Notes: generated from the letters alone by a model not told the origin. Positions 22,093 to 34,397 are shown, numbered from the stretch's first letter. The stretch is 64,000 bases of DNA from Tilletiaria anomala UBC 951 (GCF_000711695.1 NW_013546966.1:50832-114831); one strand, 5' to 3'. Translations and numbers: made by a program.

Positions 22093-25000
22093 ATGATGGA
22101 TACCACTTCAGAAGCAGGGCCAAGCGTCTCGGGTGTGCCGCCTCCGCCGCCACTCCCTTATGCGGCTACTCCGAATGCTACTTCCGGCGGCGCTTCTACC
22201 GCGTCTTCTGCTAACCCTGGAACCGCAGACCAAGAAGATCGGACGGCAGGCGCAGAGGCCGATGCACCAGACCCAACCGCCATGGACGTCGACCTGGCCG
22301 AGCCGCAGCAAGAGCCGCCGCCGGCGCAACCTACACAGACTACACAGGCTGCGCAACCACCAACGCCCAACTACTCCACCATCAACGCGGACATTTCGGT
22401 GGCCAATGTTGACATTACAACCTGGCAGTCGATCTTTGATGAGCATGGCTCCATCGACGCACGCCGCTTTCCCGGAGCATCAGGCGAGACAAAGCGCCAT
22501 ATTCATGATGACGAAGACGTACATCAGCAGGTTCAAGCCCTCTTGCGCACTCGTACTACGAACGGCAGTGAGAGCGACACGTTTTCTGTAAACGCGTCTG
22601 CGAGCCCTTTCTCGTCGACGTTGGCTGCCCCCGCCGTTGTGGCGGCGCGACCCCCGCTACACGAACGCGCGGTGAGCATGTACTCGGAGCATCGCTACCT
22701 CTCTGGCCTCCTTTCTCGTGAGCGCAGCGTGGCTGGAAGCACGCCGAGCCCGGAGCTGCAACAACGTGCGCAGCAGCTCGTGGCGGACGTGCAGGATGCG
22801 CGCGCGGAGCTCATCGCGCTGTGGAACGACATCAAGGACCTCGTCAAGCGCATCCTCGAAGTGAAGGAGGCGCAGATTGAGTCGGAGCAGCGCGAACGCA
22901 AGCTGCAGGCCGATGCGCGCAAGCAGAAGCAACTCGAAGTGGCCCAGGCGAGGAAGATGGTGCTCCAGGCGGAGATGCTCGAGCGCCTCGGCGAGAAGAT
23001 GCAGCGACTCCCGCCGGAGATCCTCATGCTTATCTGGGTGCACTCAGAAATTCCAATGAAGTTCCAGCTCGTTTGTAAGCGTTGGTATGGTGAGTTTGAA
23101 ATTCGTTCCATACCGTTTCATCGCGGGTGTATGCGCTTGACGTTTTTGAAGAATGACGACATGACATGCTTCATGTGCGCAGGTCTGACGCAAGATGCAT
23201 CGTGGAGGGCGGAGTACCTCGCCAACCGCTTCGCGCCATACGAGGTCATTTTTCAGGCGATTGCGCGTCCGAAGATCTTCACTGTTGAGCTTTTCGAAGT
23301 GAGTCGGATTTTGAAGCAGATTGCCTTTCGAGGGCTGATTGTATGCGCTGCGTACCTCGCGCCTGCCACTCGTACGCATTTCCGATGCACCAGCGCCTGA
23401 TCAAGAAGGGCATGCCGCTACCGCGCTATCTGGTGCAGGAATTACTCGTCAATAAGGTCGGCCAGCCAAATTTCACACATCCCCTCTCCAGCATCGACAC
23501 TACCAGCCCAGATTTCTTTGGACCAGAGGTGCCGAACCATTCCATCAGCTGGCGTCCCGCGGCACGCTGGGGCGCAGGCATATCCACTCGCAGCCTTACG
23601 GCTGTGCTCATCGAGGCCAGCAAGAGATTTGGTAATCAGCTCGAGCTGTACGGAAGAGAGTCCGACGGCGCTTTGCACGGTAGTGAGTCTCAGGCGAGGG
23701 ATCACCGCTTTTTCATCGCTGATGCTCTGCTGCGTACGATGTACGCTGCCAGCCTGGTACAAACTCGCGCGCGCAGGGCAACGCGGCGAGGGCTTCTCCA
23801 TGATCGGCATCTCGTTGGCCGGCAACGCGACGGACCGGCGCATGACCGAGGAGATGGTCAAATTGTACAAGGAGCACGATTTCATCCCTTACTTTACCGA
23901 CCTCTGCGACGAACGTGCCTCGCAAGCAAGCGCCCTGAGCGATATCCTTGCATGCGTCATCTGCCATGAGCCTTCTATCGCAAAGTACGTCTCGCGCCAG
24001 GGCTGGCGACAGAAGGAGAGCACCAAGCTCGCTATGTTCGCGTGGCTGCTCAAGAACAACCGTAGCAAGTTACTCAAGCTTCTTGATCTCGGTCTCCCTG
24101 AGTGGAGCTTGCCCGTCACGTTTGCCGCACGCGAATTCCTCGGCATTATGCCAGGGCGCTGGCAGCTCAGTCGCCGCGACGTTGCCATCTCCTTCCCCGA
24201 ATCGCGTTTCAACGACTTCAAGCTTCAGCGCTTCTCGCGCGAGCAGGAGTGGGAGCTGCTGCTCGAACTCAACAAGGAGCACAGGCTTGCGTTCGACTTG
24301 ACCGCCTTGGCGGAGAAGTTCTTCCGCTTCAGCGATGCGTTTGGCTGCAACTGGACGCGTTATGCCTTTGTCCGCAGACTCGTGCAGGACCTGCCGGACG
24401 CCAACGTCGGCAAAGGCACCACCCTCCTCGAAGCCGTCTTCTTTGGGCTCGATATGGGTCAGCTGGACCTGACGCAGGCGCACGAATTGCTCAAAGACCG
24501 CATGCATGTCACATCAGAGCACATGGTCTATGTCTTGTTGTGCAACTGGACGCGCAAGGCCTTTGCGCTTTCCTACGGGGAGCTGTACGTTGCCAATTTC
24601 GACGAGGCAGGAGTGCTCGCCAAAGCCATGCCGGACCTCATGGAGCAGCCTTACAAAGGAAAACTGCTCGATGCGCTCTTTGAGCGCGTTTCTACACCTG
24701 AGCGCAAGGAGGAGCTACGCACGATCTTCCTCGAAGCGCTCAAGACCAAAGGTGAGCTCGTCCTTGCACTATCCAATTTCTTCGTTGATGGCTCATTCAG
24801 CGCTCTGCCACCCCATCCCATTTCCGCGCAATTCCAGCCATCCGCGACCTGTGGCGTATTGACGAAGACCGCGCGCTCGGAAAGATTGACAAGAACCCTG
24901 GCTCGGATCTCTCAGAGAACACTCGCACCACTATCGGCCAGAAATGGCAGTTCCCCGATCGCCGCCAAAGTTTCTCGATCAAACAGTACAGGATCGGATT

Positions 25001-27188
25001 TGCGCCGACTGGCATCCCAGGCTTCCTTCCTCTAGGGGACATCACACCTGCTGACCGCTGCAAGTATGTGCAGGACAGGGAGAAGAAAGCTGCCGTGCTC
25101 GGCAAAGGGAACTGTGCTATCACAGCGTCTGTAGCAGCAGCAGCTGTGGAATCGATGTTCAAGGTTAAGGGCAAAGGCAAAGGCAAGGCAAAGGCAAAGG
25201 CTACACTCGACTCGATTGACGCCTACGACCCCGAGGCCGAAGATGTCTCTATGTCCATGATGGAGGACGAGTCCATGTCTACCGCAGCCGGTGAAGATGA
25301 TGATGCTCTTGAGCCGGTCCTCGATGGCATTGCTGCAAGTGTATTCAGGAGGGAGATCGACTACCACGCAATGGTGACGCCGGGCGACAACGATCCAGTC
25401 AACTTGCTGCTCAACTTCAACGAAAACGAGGATCCGATGCAAGTGTTCAAGACCAGAACGCTGGATGGAAACGACAGCAGGGTTGATCCTTTCGGTCGGT
25501 CCTACAGCGTCATGGCCAGTGAGATGGAAATAATCCTTTCCTGCAGGCGCCAGAACTTCTTTGGCATCCGCTGGAGCGACGGTGGCGACTTTTGGTTTAA
25601 AGCATGGGATCACTTCCAGCAGGACCCTGCCTTTGTCTGCATGATCTTCAGTCACGCCCTCCTCAACGGCGACCAAGATTGGGCCAAAAGATGTTTGCGC
25701 GGCGGTGCCAAGCTCACCATGGATCACTTCCGTATGATCCTCCGCACAGGTCGACAGCCGCCCGCTTGGATGATCGCCAACCTGCTCGAAGAAGCACCCG
25801 ACTTTGCTGAGTCGGACGATTCGATCATCTTCAACACCATCGACCCTTCATCCCCGATTCAGATCGACGAACACCCGTGGTACGAGCCTGGCATTGTCAA
25901 AGAATATCTCACTGAGAAAAGCAAACGCGCGGTTAAAACGGGCATGGCGGCTGCGGGTGCCTCTGGATCTGGGTCAGGGTCAGGGACTGCTGAAAGGGAA
26001 CATTGTGCTGCTGCGGCCGCGGATGCAGTTGAAACTGTGCAAACAGAGCAGGGCCAGCACGCAACAAGCTCCGGAAAGGATCTGGCCATCCCGATCAGTA
26101 TAAACACCAATGTTGCAACAGGCTATAGAGATGAGGCTAATACGGATCATGGTGGAGGCCCAGACAATGGCAACGAACCCAATTCGCTCCCCTGTTCGCC
26201 AACATCTTCAGTATCCTACGGTATGGTTGATCCGTGGATGGTCATGGGGGACAGCGAATCAGAAGATTATGAACACTTGGCGGATGACGACATAGCGTTG
26301 CTCCTGAACGAGGTGGCCTACCAGAGGCGGATGGCTTCCGAAAGCGAGCGCTGCGTGAGAGGATCAAGGACGGCGACGACGACATCCGCCGCCACAGACC
26401 CACAGTTCGCAACGCTGATCGGAAACAGGATCAAGACGCTCGATGAAGCGGAAGCCGATCGTCGTGCGCTATCAACATGGAAATGGCAGCATGCTTTCCA
26501 AATTCTCTCCGATGAAGTATCAGCAGAGTACACGTTCAAGCGCGCTATGGCCAAAGAGCAAAAGGACGAAGATGGAAAGGTCCAGCGCACCCGCCACAGC
26601 GATTTCAAGAAATGGTGCCAGAAGTTCAACGAGCTTTACAAGTCCGAGCACAATCTGTTCAGGAGAAATATCATGACACAGAAACGGCTTATCATGGGGA
26701 AAGAGGCGACGGGAGAGGGCTTATCTCACCTGGAAGAAGATGCGTTCAGCCCAGCCGCCGCTCTGCTCGAACTGCCAGGCTTGCTCGCCGAAGCTCGCGA
26801 GAAAGACCAGTCCCGTTATCGCGAGCCACAGACCATCGTGGAAGCGTGCTACCGTAATCGAGTTGCTTTCCAAAGCCGACACCCCCTGCATCGTCAAGTG
26901 GTTGGTGGGAGATATTCCAGAAGGCGGCACTCCTCCCATCAAGCCAAGAACGCAATTGCGCGTGAATTCATCAACTCGTACACTGGCTTGCCCCATTCCT
27001 CCAGCACCCTCGACAAGTACGACGATCCAAATGATCGTGATTATACCCCTCCTGTCAGCAAACACGCCAAGGCGCAGAAACCGAAGCGCTTGAGGAAAAA
27101 GTCGACGATGGACATGCACCCAACGGAGCGTGGTGTTTCGCCCCCATGCAGTGATTGCGACTATCCCAATGAGGAAGGCGAATACTAG
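22093..27188 (+). CDS. Large F-box protein of unknown target
   Basis: Five exons, 22093-23089, 23183-23298, 23394-23682, 23753-24751 and 24838-27188, joined in frame to about 1583 residues. The N-terminal ~210 residues are Pro/Ala/Ser-rich. A charged coiled coil follows (about 240-310), then an F-box-like motif at about 312-333: RLPPEILMLIWVHSEI, then FQLVCKRWYG. F-box proteins recruit substrates to SCF ubiquitin ligases through Skp1. Downstream is a long region of helical repeats with recurring CNWTR, LLEAVFFGLDMG and ALLNGDQDWAKRCLRGGA patterns. These look like degenerate ankyrin-type or similar helical pairs and are a likely substrate-binding part (inference). A Lys/Gly/Ala hexamer repeat (GKGKGKAKAKA) lies at about 25165-25200. 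The last third is acidic and Ser-rich and ends in EEGEY. Exon continuity between 24751 and 24838 argues for one gene rather than two. No precise family was recognised. Confidence 0.8.
25164..25202. repeat. GGCAAA hexanucleotide coding repeat
   Basis: Tandem AAGGCA/AAAGGC repeat within the F-box gene, encoding an alternating Lys-Gly then Lys-Ala run. It is basic and probably disordered. Confidence 0.75.
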
Positions 27189-27310
27189 AACGTTCACACG
27201 AATGGTCATTCGCAATGTACGATATGATGGCACAACAACATTAAAGAGCTGACCATCAATACACATGAGAGATGCGATCTTACTGGATATATCACTGAAG
27301 CATGCGAGGT

Positions 27311-29980
27311 TCAATTCTGTGTGTTTGCGTTCACCCTTCGCCACCACGAAAAAGCGGCAACGCTACCGGCGAGACAGACACTCAGCAGTGCTGCCGAGGA
27401 GACAAAGTTGACGACTACGTCTCCCTGGTCGGGGTCCCGCGCCCCACGCCTGCGTCTGCGCGGCTCTCTGCGCGTGCTCTCCTTTCGCCTTCTTCGTTCA
27501 AGACGCGAAGCCTCACCCCACGGCTCGCTTCCTCCGCTGAGGCTGCGCTGACTCAAGCGCGGCGAAGAGGCATCGCGGGCGAGGGCGGCATCTAGGAAAG
27601 CTTTCCGCGCTTCGGCATCCGCTGCGGCCTGTGCGAGCGCTGTCTCCCCCAACGCGGCAGCTTCTTCCCAGTCTTCAGGGTCAATGTAAACATCCGGATC
27701 TAACCGAACAGCCTCCTTAAGGAACGGGAGTGGACCGACGTGCTGGTGCAAAGCAGACGACACGCGATGCATACAGCCGCTTCCATTTCCGTTTCCGCCA
27801 GTGCTGTTGCCATTGCCGTTGCTAGATGTGCCGCTAGCGTGTATGGCGTCTGGAGATGAGGCTCGCTCGTAGTTGCTAGAAGCTACAGAGGAAGCCTGGG
27901 AGAGTGAAACCGGAGGACTGTGGCTTGTGCCGGCAGCTACAGCACCGAAGAAGCCATAGTCTTGCCGCTGCGAGCGCGTGACGAAGGGGTTGTTTAGCGA
28001 GCCGGAAGGGAATGCGAGCGGTGACCAAGAGCTAGAAAGGTGCAAACGCGCATAGGCAACGTAGAGCTGTGCGAGCTGCGCATTGCCACCGAGCGCAAAG
28101 ACGTACTTCTGCCGTTGCCGACGTGCTGCACTTCCGGCGGAACAGTGTGTTTTTGCTTCACGAGACGACGCGGCTGGTACCGAAGGTGGAATAGAGCGAT
28201 CAGCGGGTGATGAGGCTGCGCTATTCTGGGAGGCTCGCGCACTCGCGCTCGCAGCCTCGTCGCTCGGAGTGGGCGATATGATGGCTGAAATTGGCAACGG
28301 TACATAGTCGACGAGTTTTGTAATTGCCAGCGGCACGTCGGCCTTCTCCCACGCACGCTTGAAGTATTCGAATGCCTCCTCTTCCGGCGTGGCGGAGACT
28401 GGTTCAATTGGGCTCGAAGGTGAACTGCTGTTCTGACGAGAGTGCCCACTCAATTGCGTTGGAGGTCGTAAAGCAGCTTGCTGCCCGATAAGCGCCAAGC
28501 TCTGCGCATCCATGTTGTACTTGTATCGCGCATGCTCCTCAGCTTGGCGTGGGTGGCCAGCTGCGGGGTCATCTCCCGCATCCTGGGTGGTCATCGCAGT
28601 CTGTTCCATTGACATGGCTGTTGGCACCTGCAGAGGCGGTCTAAAACCCAAGATGGTCTCACTGTCATCGCTGCCGATTGTCGTAGCCACGCTCTCAGCC
28701 GCGCTTGTGTCGGCGCGTGCTCGTGTGCGTGATCTAGTCAACCGGCTGCTGTCGTTTGCATCCTCCTCTGCAGTCGCTCTACGTAAATCTTCATGAGGGC
28801 TGCACAAAGCATCTTGGAGCGCAGCACTGAGCTCCGCCTCTGAGCGCTGCCGCTCGCTCTCATCATCGAGCAAAGGTGCCGGCCCGACAACAAGCTGGTG
28901 CCAAATGCCCGGCTGTAGCTTGTCGAGATAGATGGACACGAGTCGAGCGTACACGTGCGGGCCCTCCTCCGATGCTTCTCTTGTTGCTCCTCTATTCTCT
29001 CGACTCTGCGCCTCACTTTGCTGCTGACGCTCAAACGAGGAGGCAGAAGCGGAGCGCCCGCGTTCGCCATCGTTACGAAAGCTCACAGGCGTGCTCACAG
29101 GGCTGAGACTGGCGGGGCTGGGCACATGGCTTTGGTTATAAGTGATGCCAACGCTGCTGTCCGTTGTGACGTCGGAGAAGCTGACACTGCTGGAGAGGTT
29201 GAAGCTGTTGGGAGACGATGCTGACGGCTCGTGCAAGCCAGCGTGCCAGCGTGAATGTCCAGTGCGTAAAGAAGATGCGCCAAGAGGCTGAATGAGGTCG
29301 TAACTGGAAACTGAACCTGAACCTGAGCCGGAGCTGGAACTGGAGTTAGCCTCGCTAGTCCTCACTGTTGGTTGACGACGAACATTCATGTGTCGATAAT
29401 GTTCAGAGGAAGAGGACACACTGTTCCCGTCGTCGTCGAGAGAACTAGAGGGGAAGCTCACTCTATCCCTCTCCCTGAGCCTGCGTCTGGACCTAGCGCG
29501 CGGCTCTAGCTGCCACGTGCTGGTGAACCGATTGATGTGTCCAGCCAGCTTGGCCTTGAAGACAGGCTCGCAGCCTCGTAGCCCAGCAATGAGATAGTCA
29601 TCTCCAAAAGTCACCTGTACATCCTCCTCGGTGCCTTCCGCGCCGTCGGCCAGAGGCGCGGGGACGTAGAAAAGGACGGTCGTCTGCTCGAACGATTGGT
29701 GGTACGTCCAGCCTGCCAGGAAAGCCGGTGGAGCTGCACGGCGTGTAGTTTGAAGGGCGGCGGCTGTGCCATCTTCTTGCCTCTCCAGCGCCGGAGCGGA
29801 CATCCCCGACAAATCATCAAGTGGGGGAGAGGGGCGACCAGGTGACAAAGATGGCGGGGAACGCTGAGGTGTGAACGGCAGCACTACACCTCGCCTGGTT
29901 GCTTGTCCAACGGCTAGCGCCGATCTACCGGAAGCAGCATCTGGAGGTTCTCCTCCAGAGGCTGATGATGTGGGTGGCAT
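27311..29980 (-). CDS. Tail-anchored CS (p23/HSP20-like) domain protein with split domain
   Basis: Intronless, 889 residues, ATG at 29980. Residues about 90-160 look like the first strands of a CS domain: GWTYHQSFEQTTVLFYVP, then VTFGDDYLIAGLRG, FKAKLAGHINRFTSTWQLEP. The next CS-like strand and motif (LVSIYLDKLQPGIWHQLVVG) comes only after about 180 residues of Arg/Ser-rich low-complexity sequence. The C-terminus has a basic Arg/Lys block followed by a hydrophobic segment (FVSSAALLSVCLAGSVAAFS) and a short WWRRVNANTQN tail, the layout of a tail-anchored membrane protein. CS domains are Hsp90 co-chaperone or nuclear-migration modules. A membrane-tethered co-chaperone role is inference. It converges on the F-box gene with only about 120 bp between stops. 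Confidence 0.75.
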   Translation of the reverse strand: MPPTSSASGGEPPDAASGRSALAVGQATRRGVVLPFTPQRSPPSLSPGRPSPPLDDLSGMSAPALERQEDGTAAALQTTRRAAPPAFLAGWTYHQSFEQTTVLFYVPAPLADGAEGTEEDVQVTFGDDYLIAGLRGCEPVFKAKLAGHINRFTSTWQLEPRARSRRRLRERDRVSFPSSSLDDDGNSVSSSSEHYRHMNVRRQPTVRTSEANSSSSSGSGSGSVSSYDLIQPLGASSLRTGHSRWHAGLHEPSASSPNSFNLSSSVSFSDVTTDSSVGITYNQSHVPSPASLSPVSTPVSFRNDGERGRSASASSFERQQQSEAQSRENRGATREASEEGPHVYARLVSIYLDKLQPGIWHQLVVGPAPLLDDESERQRSEAELSAALQDALCSPHEDLRRATAEEDANDSSRLTRSRTRARADTSAAESVATTIGSDDSETILGFRPPLQVPTAMSMEQTAMTTQDAGDDPAAGHPRQAEEHARYKYNMDAQSLALIGQQAALRPPTQLSGHSRQNSSSPSSPIEPVSATPEEEAFEYFKRAWEKADVPLAITKLVDYVPLPISAIISPTPSDEAASASARASQNSAASSPADRSIPPSVPAASSREAKTHCSAGSAARRQRQKYVFALGGNAQLAQLYVAYARLHLSSSWSPLAFPSGSLNNPFVTRSQRQDYGFFGAVAAGTSHSPPVSLSQASSVASSNYERASSPDAIHASGTSSNGNGNSTGGNGNGSGCMHRVSSALHQHVGPLPFLKEAVRLDPDVYIDPEDWEEAAALGETALAQAAADAEARKAFLDAALARDASSPRLSQRSLSGGSEPWGEASRLERRRRKESTRREPRRRRRGARDPDQGDVVVNFVSSAALLSVCLAGSVAAFSWWRRVNANTQN

Positions 29981-31878
29981 TTGGAAGCGACTCGTGACGG
30001 TGATGGTGTCGGTGTATACCTAGCCCGTTCCACCCCTTCGGCCCACTTGCTCTCTTGTAGTTTCGTCAAACTTCTGGCACTCGTGAGCTGACAAGGGCGA
30101 TGCCAGTGCCCCATCAGAAATGAACCGATCCTCCATGCCCAACTGGCACTGCACTGTGTGAACCGTCGGTGTAAGACTGGTGATAACAGGCCGGTCACAA
30201 ACAAAGGCTGCCCCATCAAACAACGGTGCTCCGAGTACAGTTTTCCAGGATATGGTTCGGTAGCCTTCCGCAGGCGGTCTTTTGATGCAGCATGGCCTCC
30301 CAAATTTGGTAGGTCAGCATATCAGCCAGCTGTCCTGCTCCCCTTTAGCGCAACACCAACTTACGATGCAGACCCACAACCAACACGTCACTTTAATGAT
30401 GGATGCATTGATCGTTTGTTAATATTCTACGTCCTACGACCATATTTCACAGATGAGAGTATGGAAGCAGTACGACCGACAGCATGCCACCATCCTTTGA
30501 CATGCGTTTCACCTTTGCCGGCGCAGAATTGTTCAAGTGACTGACTTGTAGAGTCTATTTCTCTCAAATTCAGCCAAGGACCCATCCTGGTGAAGAGCGA
30601 TAAGACGCACTGTCTCAGAAAGAGTGGCAGCATCGGCGTCGTCGGTACCCGGCATTCGGCACGCAGCTGGACCTCAACACCATGCCTCATAGGGCCATTC
30701 GTTCTCCGGATGCTAAAGTGGATCTACTAGCATACTTCTTTCCCACATCGTGACTGCTCCGTGTGCCCATATTCACTTGCTATCGCAGTCACAGCCTCGA
30801 CTGCATCCCGTGGTCAGCTTCGTCCTGCCTGCCCCCTGTTCCTACAGTTTCATCACTTTACCATGTTTGTGGTCGTTACGCTTAGTGGGGAGTTGAGATT
30901 TGGAAGTAAAATAACAGAGAAAAGGGATGATATCGGGTTTCACTTGTCTTCGGCCATTGCACGCCGACTGTTGAGGTAAGACTGTTGCCAGTAGTGCTTG
31001 CGTGAGCCGAGCCAACGAGGTTGATTAGGACGGCTGCCGATCTGCGTCGCCAACAGAATGAAGTCCATCAATGTTGGGGGTCGCTCGAAATGTTCCACTT
31101 TCAAGCTAGGCGAAAGAAGATTCGAAGGCTTTTACAAGGGACGATCGACGACGCTATGGCCGGCCGGCAACGCGCGATGCTCCCGTAGTTGCCCCAGTCC
31201 GCCACGACCCCTTTTGACTCACGAGCGAGGTCCTCAAGGATTGCCACGGCAGGCGAATTTGATCTCTACGACGTCGACTCTGGTAACCCCACCTACTGCA
31301 AGCGAAACGACTGGCGTGCTCAGACTAGACGGAGCAGCCCTTCGAATCTCGCTCGGCTGCGAAGGTGTTCCCCGGCCCCGTCAAAGCTGGCCTGGAAGCC
31401 GTCGCTCTTGCGAGGGAAGAGGTCAATCTCGACGCTACAGTGATGAGATCATTTCTTTCGCGACGACGCGTGGAGGCTCGAGCACTGCTCTGCGCTTCAC
31501 GATGTATTCTGCATAGCATTGCCTTGGTGACAGGGAAAGGAGCAAGCTCCGTTATCGGTCTACACCGACAAATATACGTACATTGTCTTTTTGCTCAATA
31601 TCAGCCAGCCAGACTTTTTGGAGACTCCGAATATCCCAACGTCGTGTTCAACCAGTAACGTCATCACCAACCGAAGCGACGGACGACCTCATGGCTTGGA
31701 CCAACTCGCATCCTCGTATTCCTTCTTGCACATTCCAAGCTGGGATCGTCCGAACGTTAGCCCAGTCGTACTCGGCACAGGGCAAGAGGCAGGGGAAAGG
31801 GACAGACGAGTGAGCAGGAAGATCCATTGTACATGCTGTATCAAAAGAATCCCTCGCAAGCACAAGCAGAACGGGTGC
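29981..31878. other. Divergent intergenic region of about 1.9 kb
   Basis: Upstream of the CS-domain gene and of the YjbQ-family gene. Scattered short open stretches only; none starts with ATG and shows a domain. No RNA gene was recognised. Confidence 0.5.
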
Positions 31879-33026
31879 ATGTCTCATCTGCTGCACCATC
31901 GTCGACGTGAAAATAGACAGGCTTCGCAGCAGCAACCGGACGAAGACCCAGCCACAGCATCAGCATCAGCGTCAGCTTCCTCCGTCACGGCAATAGCCAG
32001 CCGAGCAGGAGCTGATTGTGGAGCAAGAACGGGAGAAGTGACGTATCCGCCTACCATCAGTGAGACTTCCAGCTCGCCTCTTCCCTCTTCCGCAGCCCTT
32101 CTAGAACGCAGCATCACGCAAGATCGTTCGAGGCGCCAAAAGGCAGCGCTCAGCGGAAACAGGGAGGCAAGCACGGAAGGTGACGAACAGACGCTCTACG
32201 CTTCATCTCCACACGCTGCTCTCGATCGCAGACTTGCGGACCGGCAGCGTCGACGCAAGGCCACATACACGGACCCTTCCAAGACCTTGCTCTTCGTCCT
32301 TGTTCTCGGCTTGATAGCGTGGGTCTTACCGACCACATCGATCTTCTCGCTCTTCGGGGGACGCTCAAACACGCATAGCGCAGAACACTGTGGCTTCTGC
32401 AGCCAATATCATCTGCTGCATCATCACACCAGCAGAATGCCATGGCAGAAGGAATTCACGCTTTCCTCCCGCGGCAAGGGCTGCCATCTCGTCACGAGCG
32501 AGGTGGAGCGCGAAATCGCAGAGGGACTGCGAGGATGCAAGGTACGACGCTTACGTACGGCTTCTGTGCTTGTGCCGAGCCTGTGATGCTGACGTCGCAG
32601 CTCAACTTGCCTTTGCTCTCGGCAGATTGGTATTCTGACCCTGTTCATCAAGCATACCTCTGCCGCACTCACGCTCAACGAAAACTACGACCCGACGGTG
32701 CGAACAGACATGAATATGGCCATGGACCACATCGTCCCCGATCAGGGCGCGATCAAGTGGGAGCACACGGGTGCGTGATCAAAGGCGCAGCACAAGTGGC
32801 TGGTCGCTATCTTCTTACTGACCGGCCCATTCATTACTTCTGACGTGGCGCAGACGAAGGCGCAGACGACTCTTCGTCGCACCTGAAAACCGCACTCTTC
32901 GGCACGACCGTGATGGTCCCCATCACAGACGGCCGACTGAACGTGGGGACATGGCAGGGTGTTTACCTGTGCGAGTGGAGGAAGATGAAGCACTCTCGTA
33001 AGGTCGTCGCTACGATCCTGCCGTGA
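31879..33026 (+). CDS. YjbQ/UPF0047 family protein with N-terminal membrane-segment extension
   Basis: Three exons, 31879-32541, 32626-32770 and 32854-33026; 326 residues from ATG 31879. The last 140 residues are a complete YjbQ domain starting at MPWQKEFTLSSRGKGCH (ATG 32437), with HTSAALTLNENYDP, then HTDEGADDSSSHLK and GTWQGVYLCEWR. The metal-binding His and acidic residues are in these motifs. Bacterial YjbQ has weak thiamine-phosphate synthase activity and is otherwise of unclear role. The ~186 residues before it are Ser/Ala-rich and contain one hydrophobic segment (TLLFVLVLGLIAWVLPT) that could anchor the protein in a membrane. Whether the long or the short form is made cannot be decided from sequence. 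It ends 62 bp from the convergent FAD synthase. Confidence 0.85.
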
Positions 33027-33088
33027 CGCGAGCTGGATCCGAAAGTGCACGTGTAGTACATTCCCTACCTCTTCTGCATCTCGTCACA

Positions 33089-34397
33089 TCAGCATGGCTG
33101 CATGCCCACTTTGACGCGCCCTTTGCGCTCAAGATCGCCATCTGCGAGCTCATACGCTGGCCTGTAGGATGCTGTGCGCCCTTCGTCGCCTCTGGAGGGC
33201 TGACCGCTGGCAATGGCGTCGACATGCTCGTCGCCTTTTTGCGTTGCTCCAGTCACCGAATTAGCCGGGGCAGAAGCCTTTCGCTGGAGTTCGGGATTGG
33301 GAAAAGTGTTGTAGGTGCTGCCTAATGAAGTGTACCTATAAATACGAACCAGTGGGTCAGCAGCGGGCACGCCTTGTGCATGGTCGTCAGAAAGCCACAC
33401 CACATTGCACCACATACCCAAGGTCGTAGAGCAAGCAATACGGCAGCCCGGGACTCCTTGCGCACCCTTCCTGCTCGAGCCGCTCCTCCTCCCAGTCCAC
33501 CTGTTTGTACTTGAAGAGCGGACAGCGTAGAAACTCCCATACATCGTTGTATGACCAGTCCAAGATAGGGTGGACCCGTTCCACGCGCGGCCAGTCCGAG
33601 TCGGTCCAGGCTCTTCGCCCGATGCCTCGCCCGTTGGGATCGGTGGAGCGTGTGCCAATGAAGATTGCTGTCACGCTGTGGCCGTCGTAAGAGGCAGAGA
33701 CTTCTGTCCTGCTGGAAAAATTGCTCGAGTCTGCATCGGCTACCGCCTTTCCTTTCGCGATTTGCTTCTGCTCCTGCCCCCGTCCCTGCTCCTGCGGCCA
33801 TCCCGAGCGCAAGGGCCCTGCAGTCTGTTTCGATTCACCGCAGCTGCAGAAGCACTCCCCGCCGCCGGAAAGGTACTCTTCGAGACCTTGCCGCATGTCA
33901 CCAGCGACGCTGCGCACGCGCAGATTGTAACGGCGCGACGAGGAGCGTATGAATCGCTCCACCTCTGCAAAGGGAGAAGGGCAGGTGATGTAGACGGATC
34001 GCAGAGGCGGTATGGGCGGCGTGCGCGAGGAGGAAGGAGTAGATAATGATCTTTTTTGTGATAGACGGCGCAGGACAGCAGACAGGATGTGGACGAGGAC
34101 CGTGCCTGTCGAAAGCAGCAGATGTCAATTATTAGCAACCTCTCCACCGTCTTGTTCGCCAGCCAAAACGGTGTACACACAGTCCTTCCCGCCATTGAAG
34201 CTGAGGCTGATCTGTTCAGGCCCCAGCTCCCGTACTATTTCTTCTGTGAGACTGACAGCGTCCTGTACACGCTGCGCCAGGTGTGGATATGCAGCACGTG
34301 TTACTGGATCCTCCAACAGCGTGTAAACCGCATCGAGCGTCGCGAGCCATTCAGCGGACGAAGACGAATCTTCGTTGCAATCGGTGGGAAAGGCCAT
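33089..34397 (-). CDS. FAD1: FAD synthase (FMN adenylyltransferase), PAPS-reductase-like family
   Basis: Three minus-strand exons: 34397-34181, 34105-33418 and 33335-33089; 383 residues. It makes FAD from FMN and ATP. The nucleotide-binding loop SLSFNGGKDCTVLVHIL is built across intron 1 (a phase-1 junction inside the Cys codon). Then come VYITCPSPFAEVERF, the IFIGTRSTDPNG motif, DSDWPRVERVHPILDWSY, DVWEFLR and YTSLGSTYNTFPNP across intron 2. All are diagnostic of Fad1 rather than PAPS reductase. A Ser/Glu/Gln-rich insert (about residues 140-185) interrupts the core, a common feature in this window. The open frame upstream to 34634 has only a TTG start, so ATG 34397 was chosen. FAD produced here would serve enzymes such as the alternative NADH dehydrogenase nearby; there is no sign of co-regulation. 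Confidence 0.94.
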
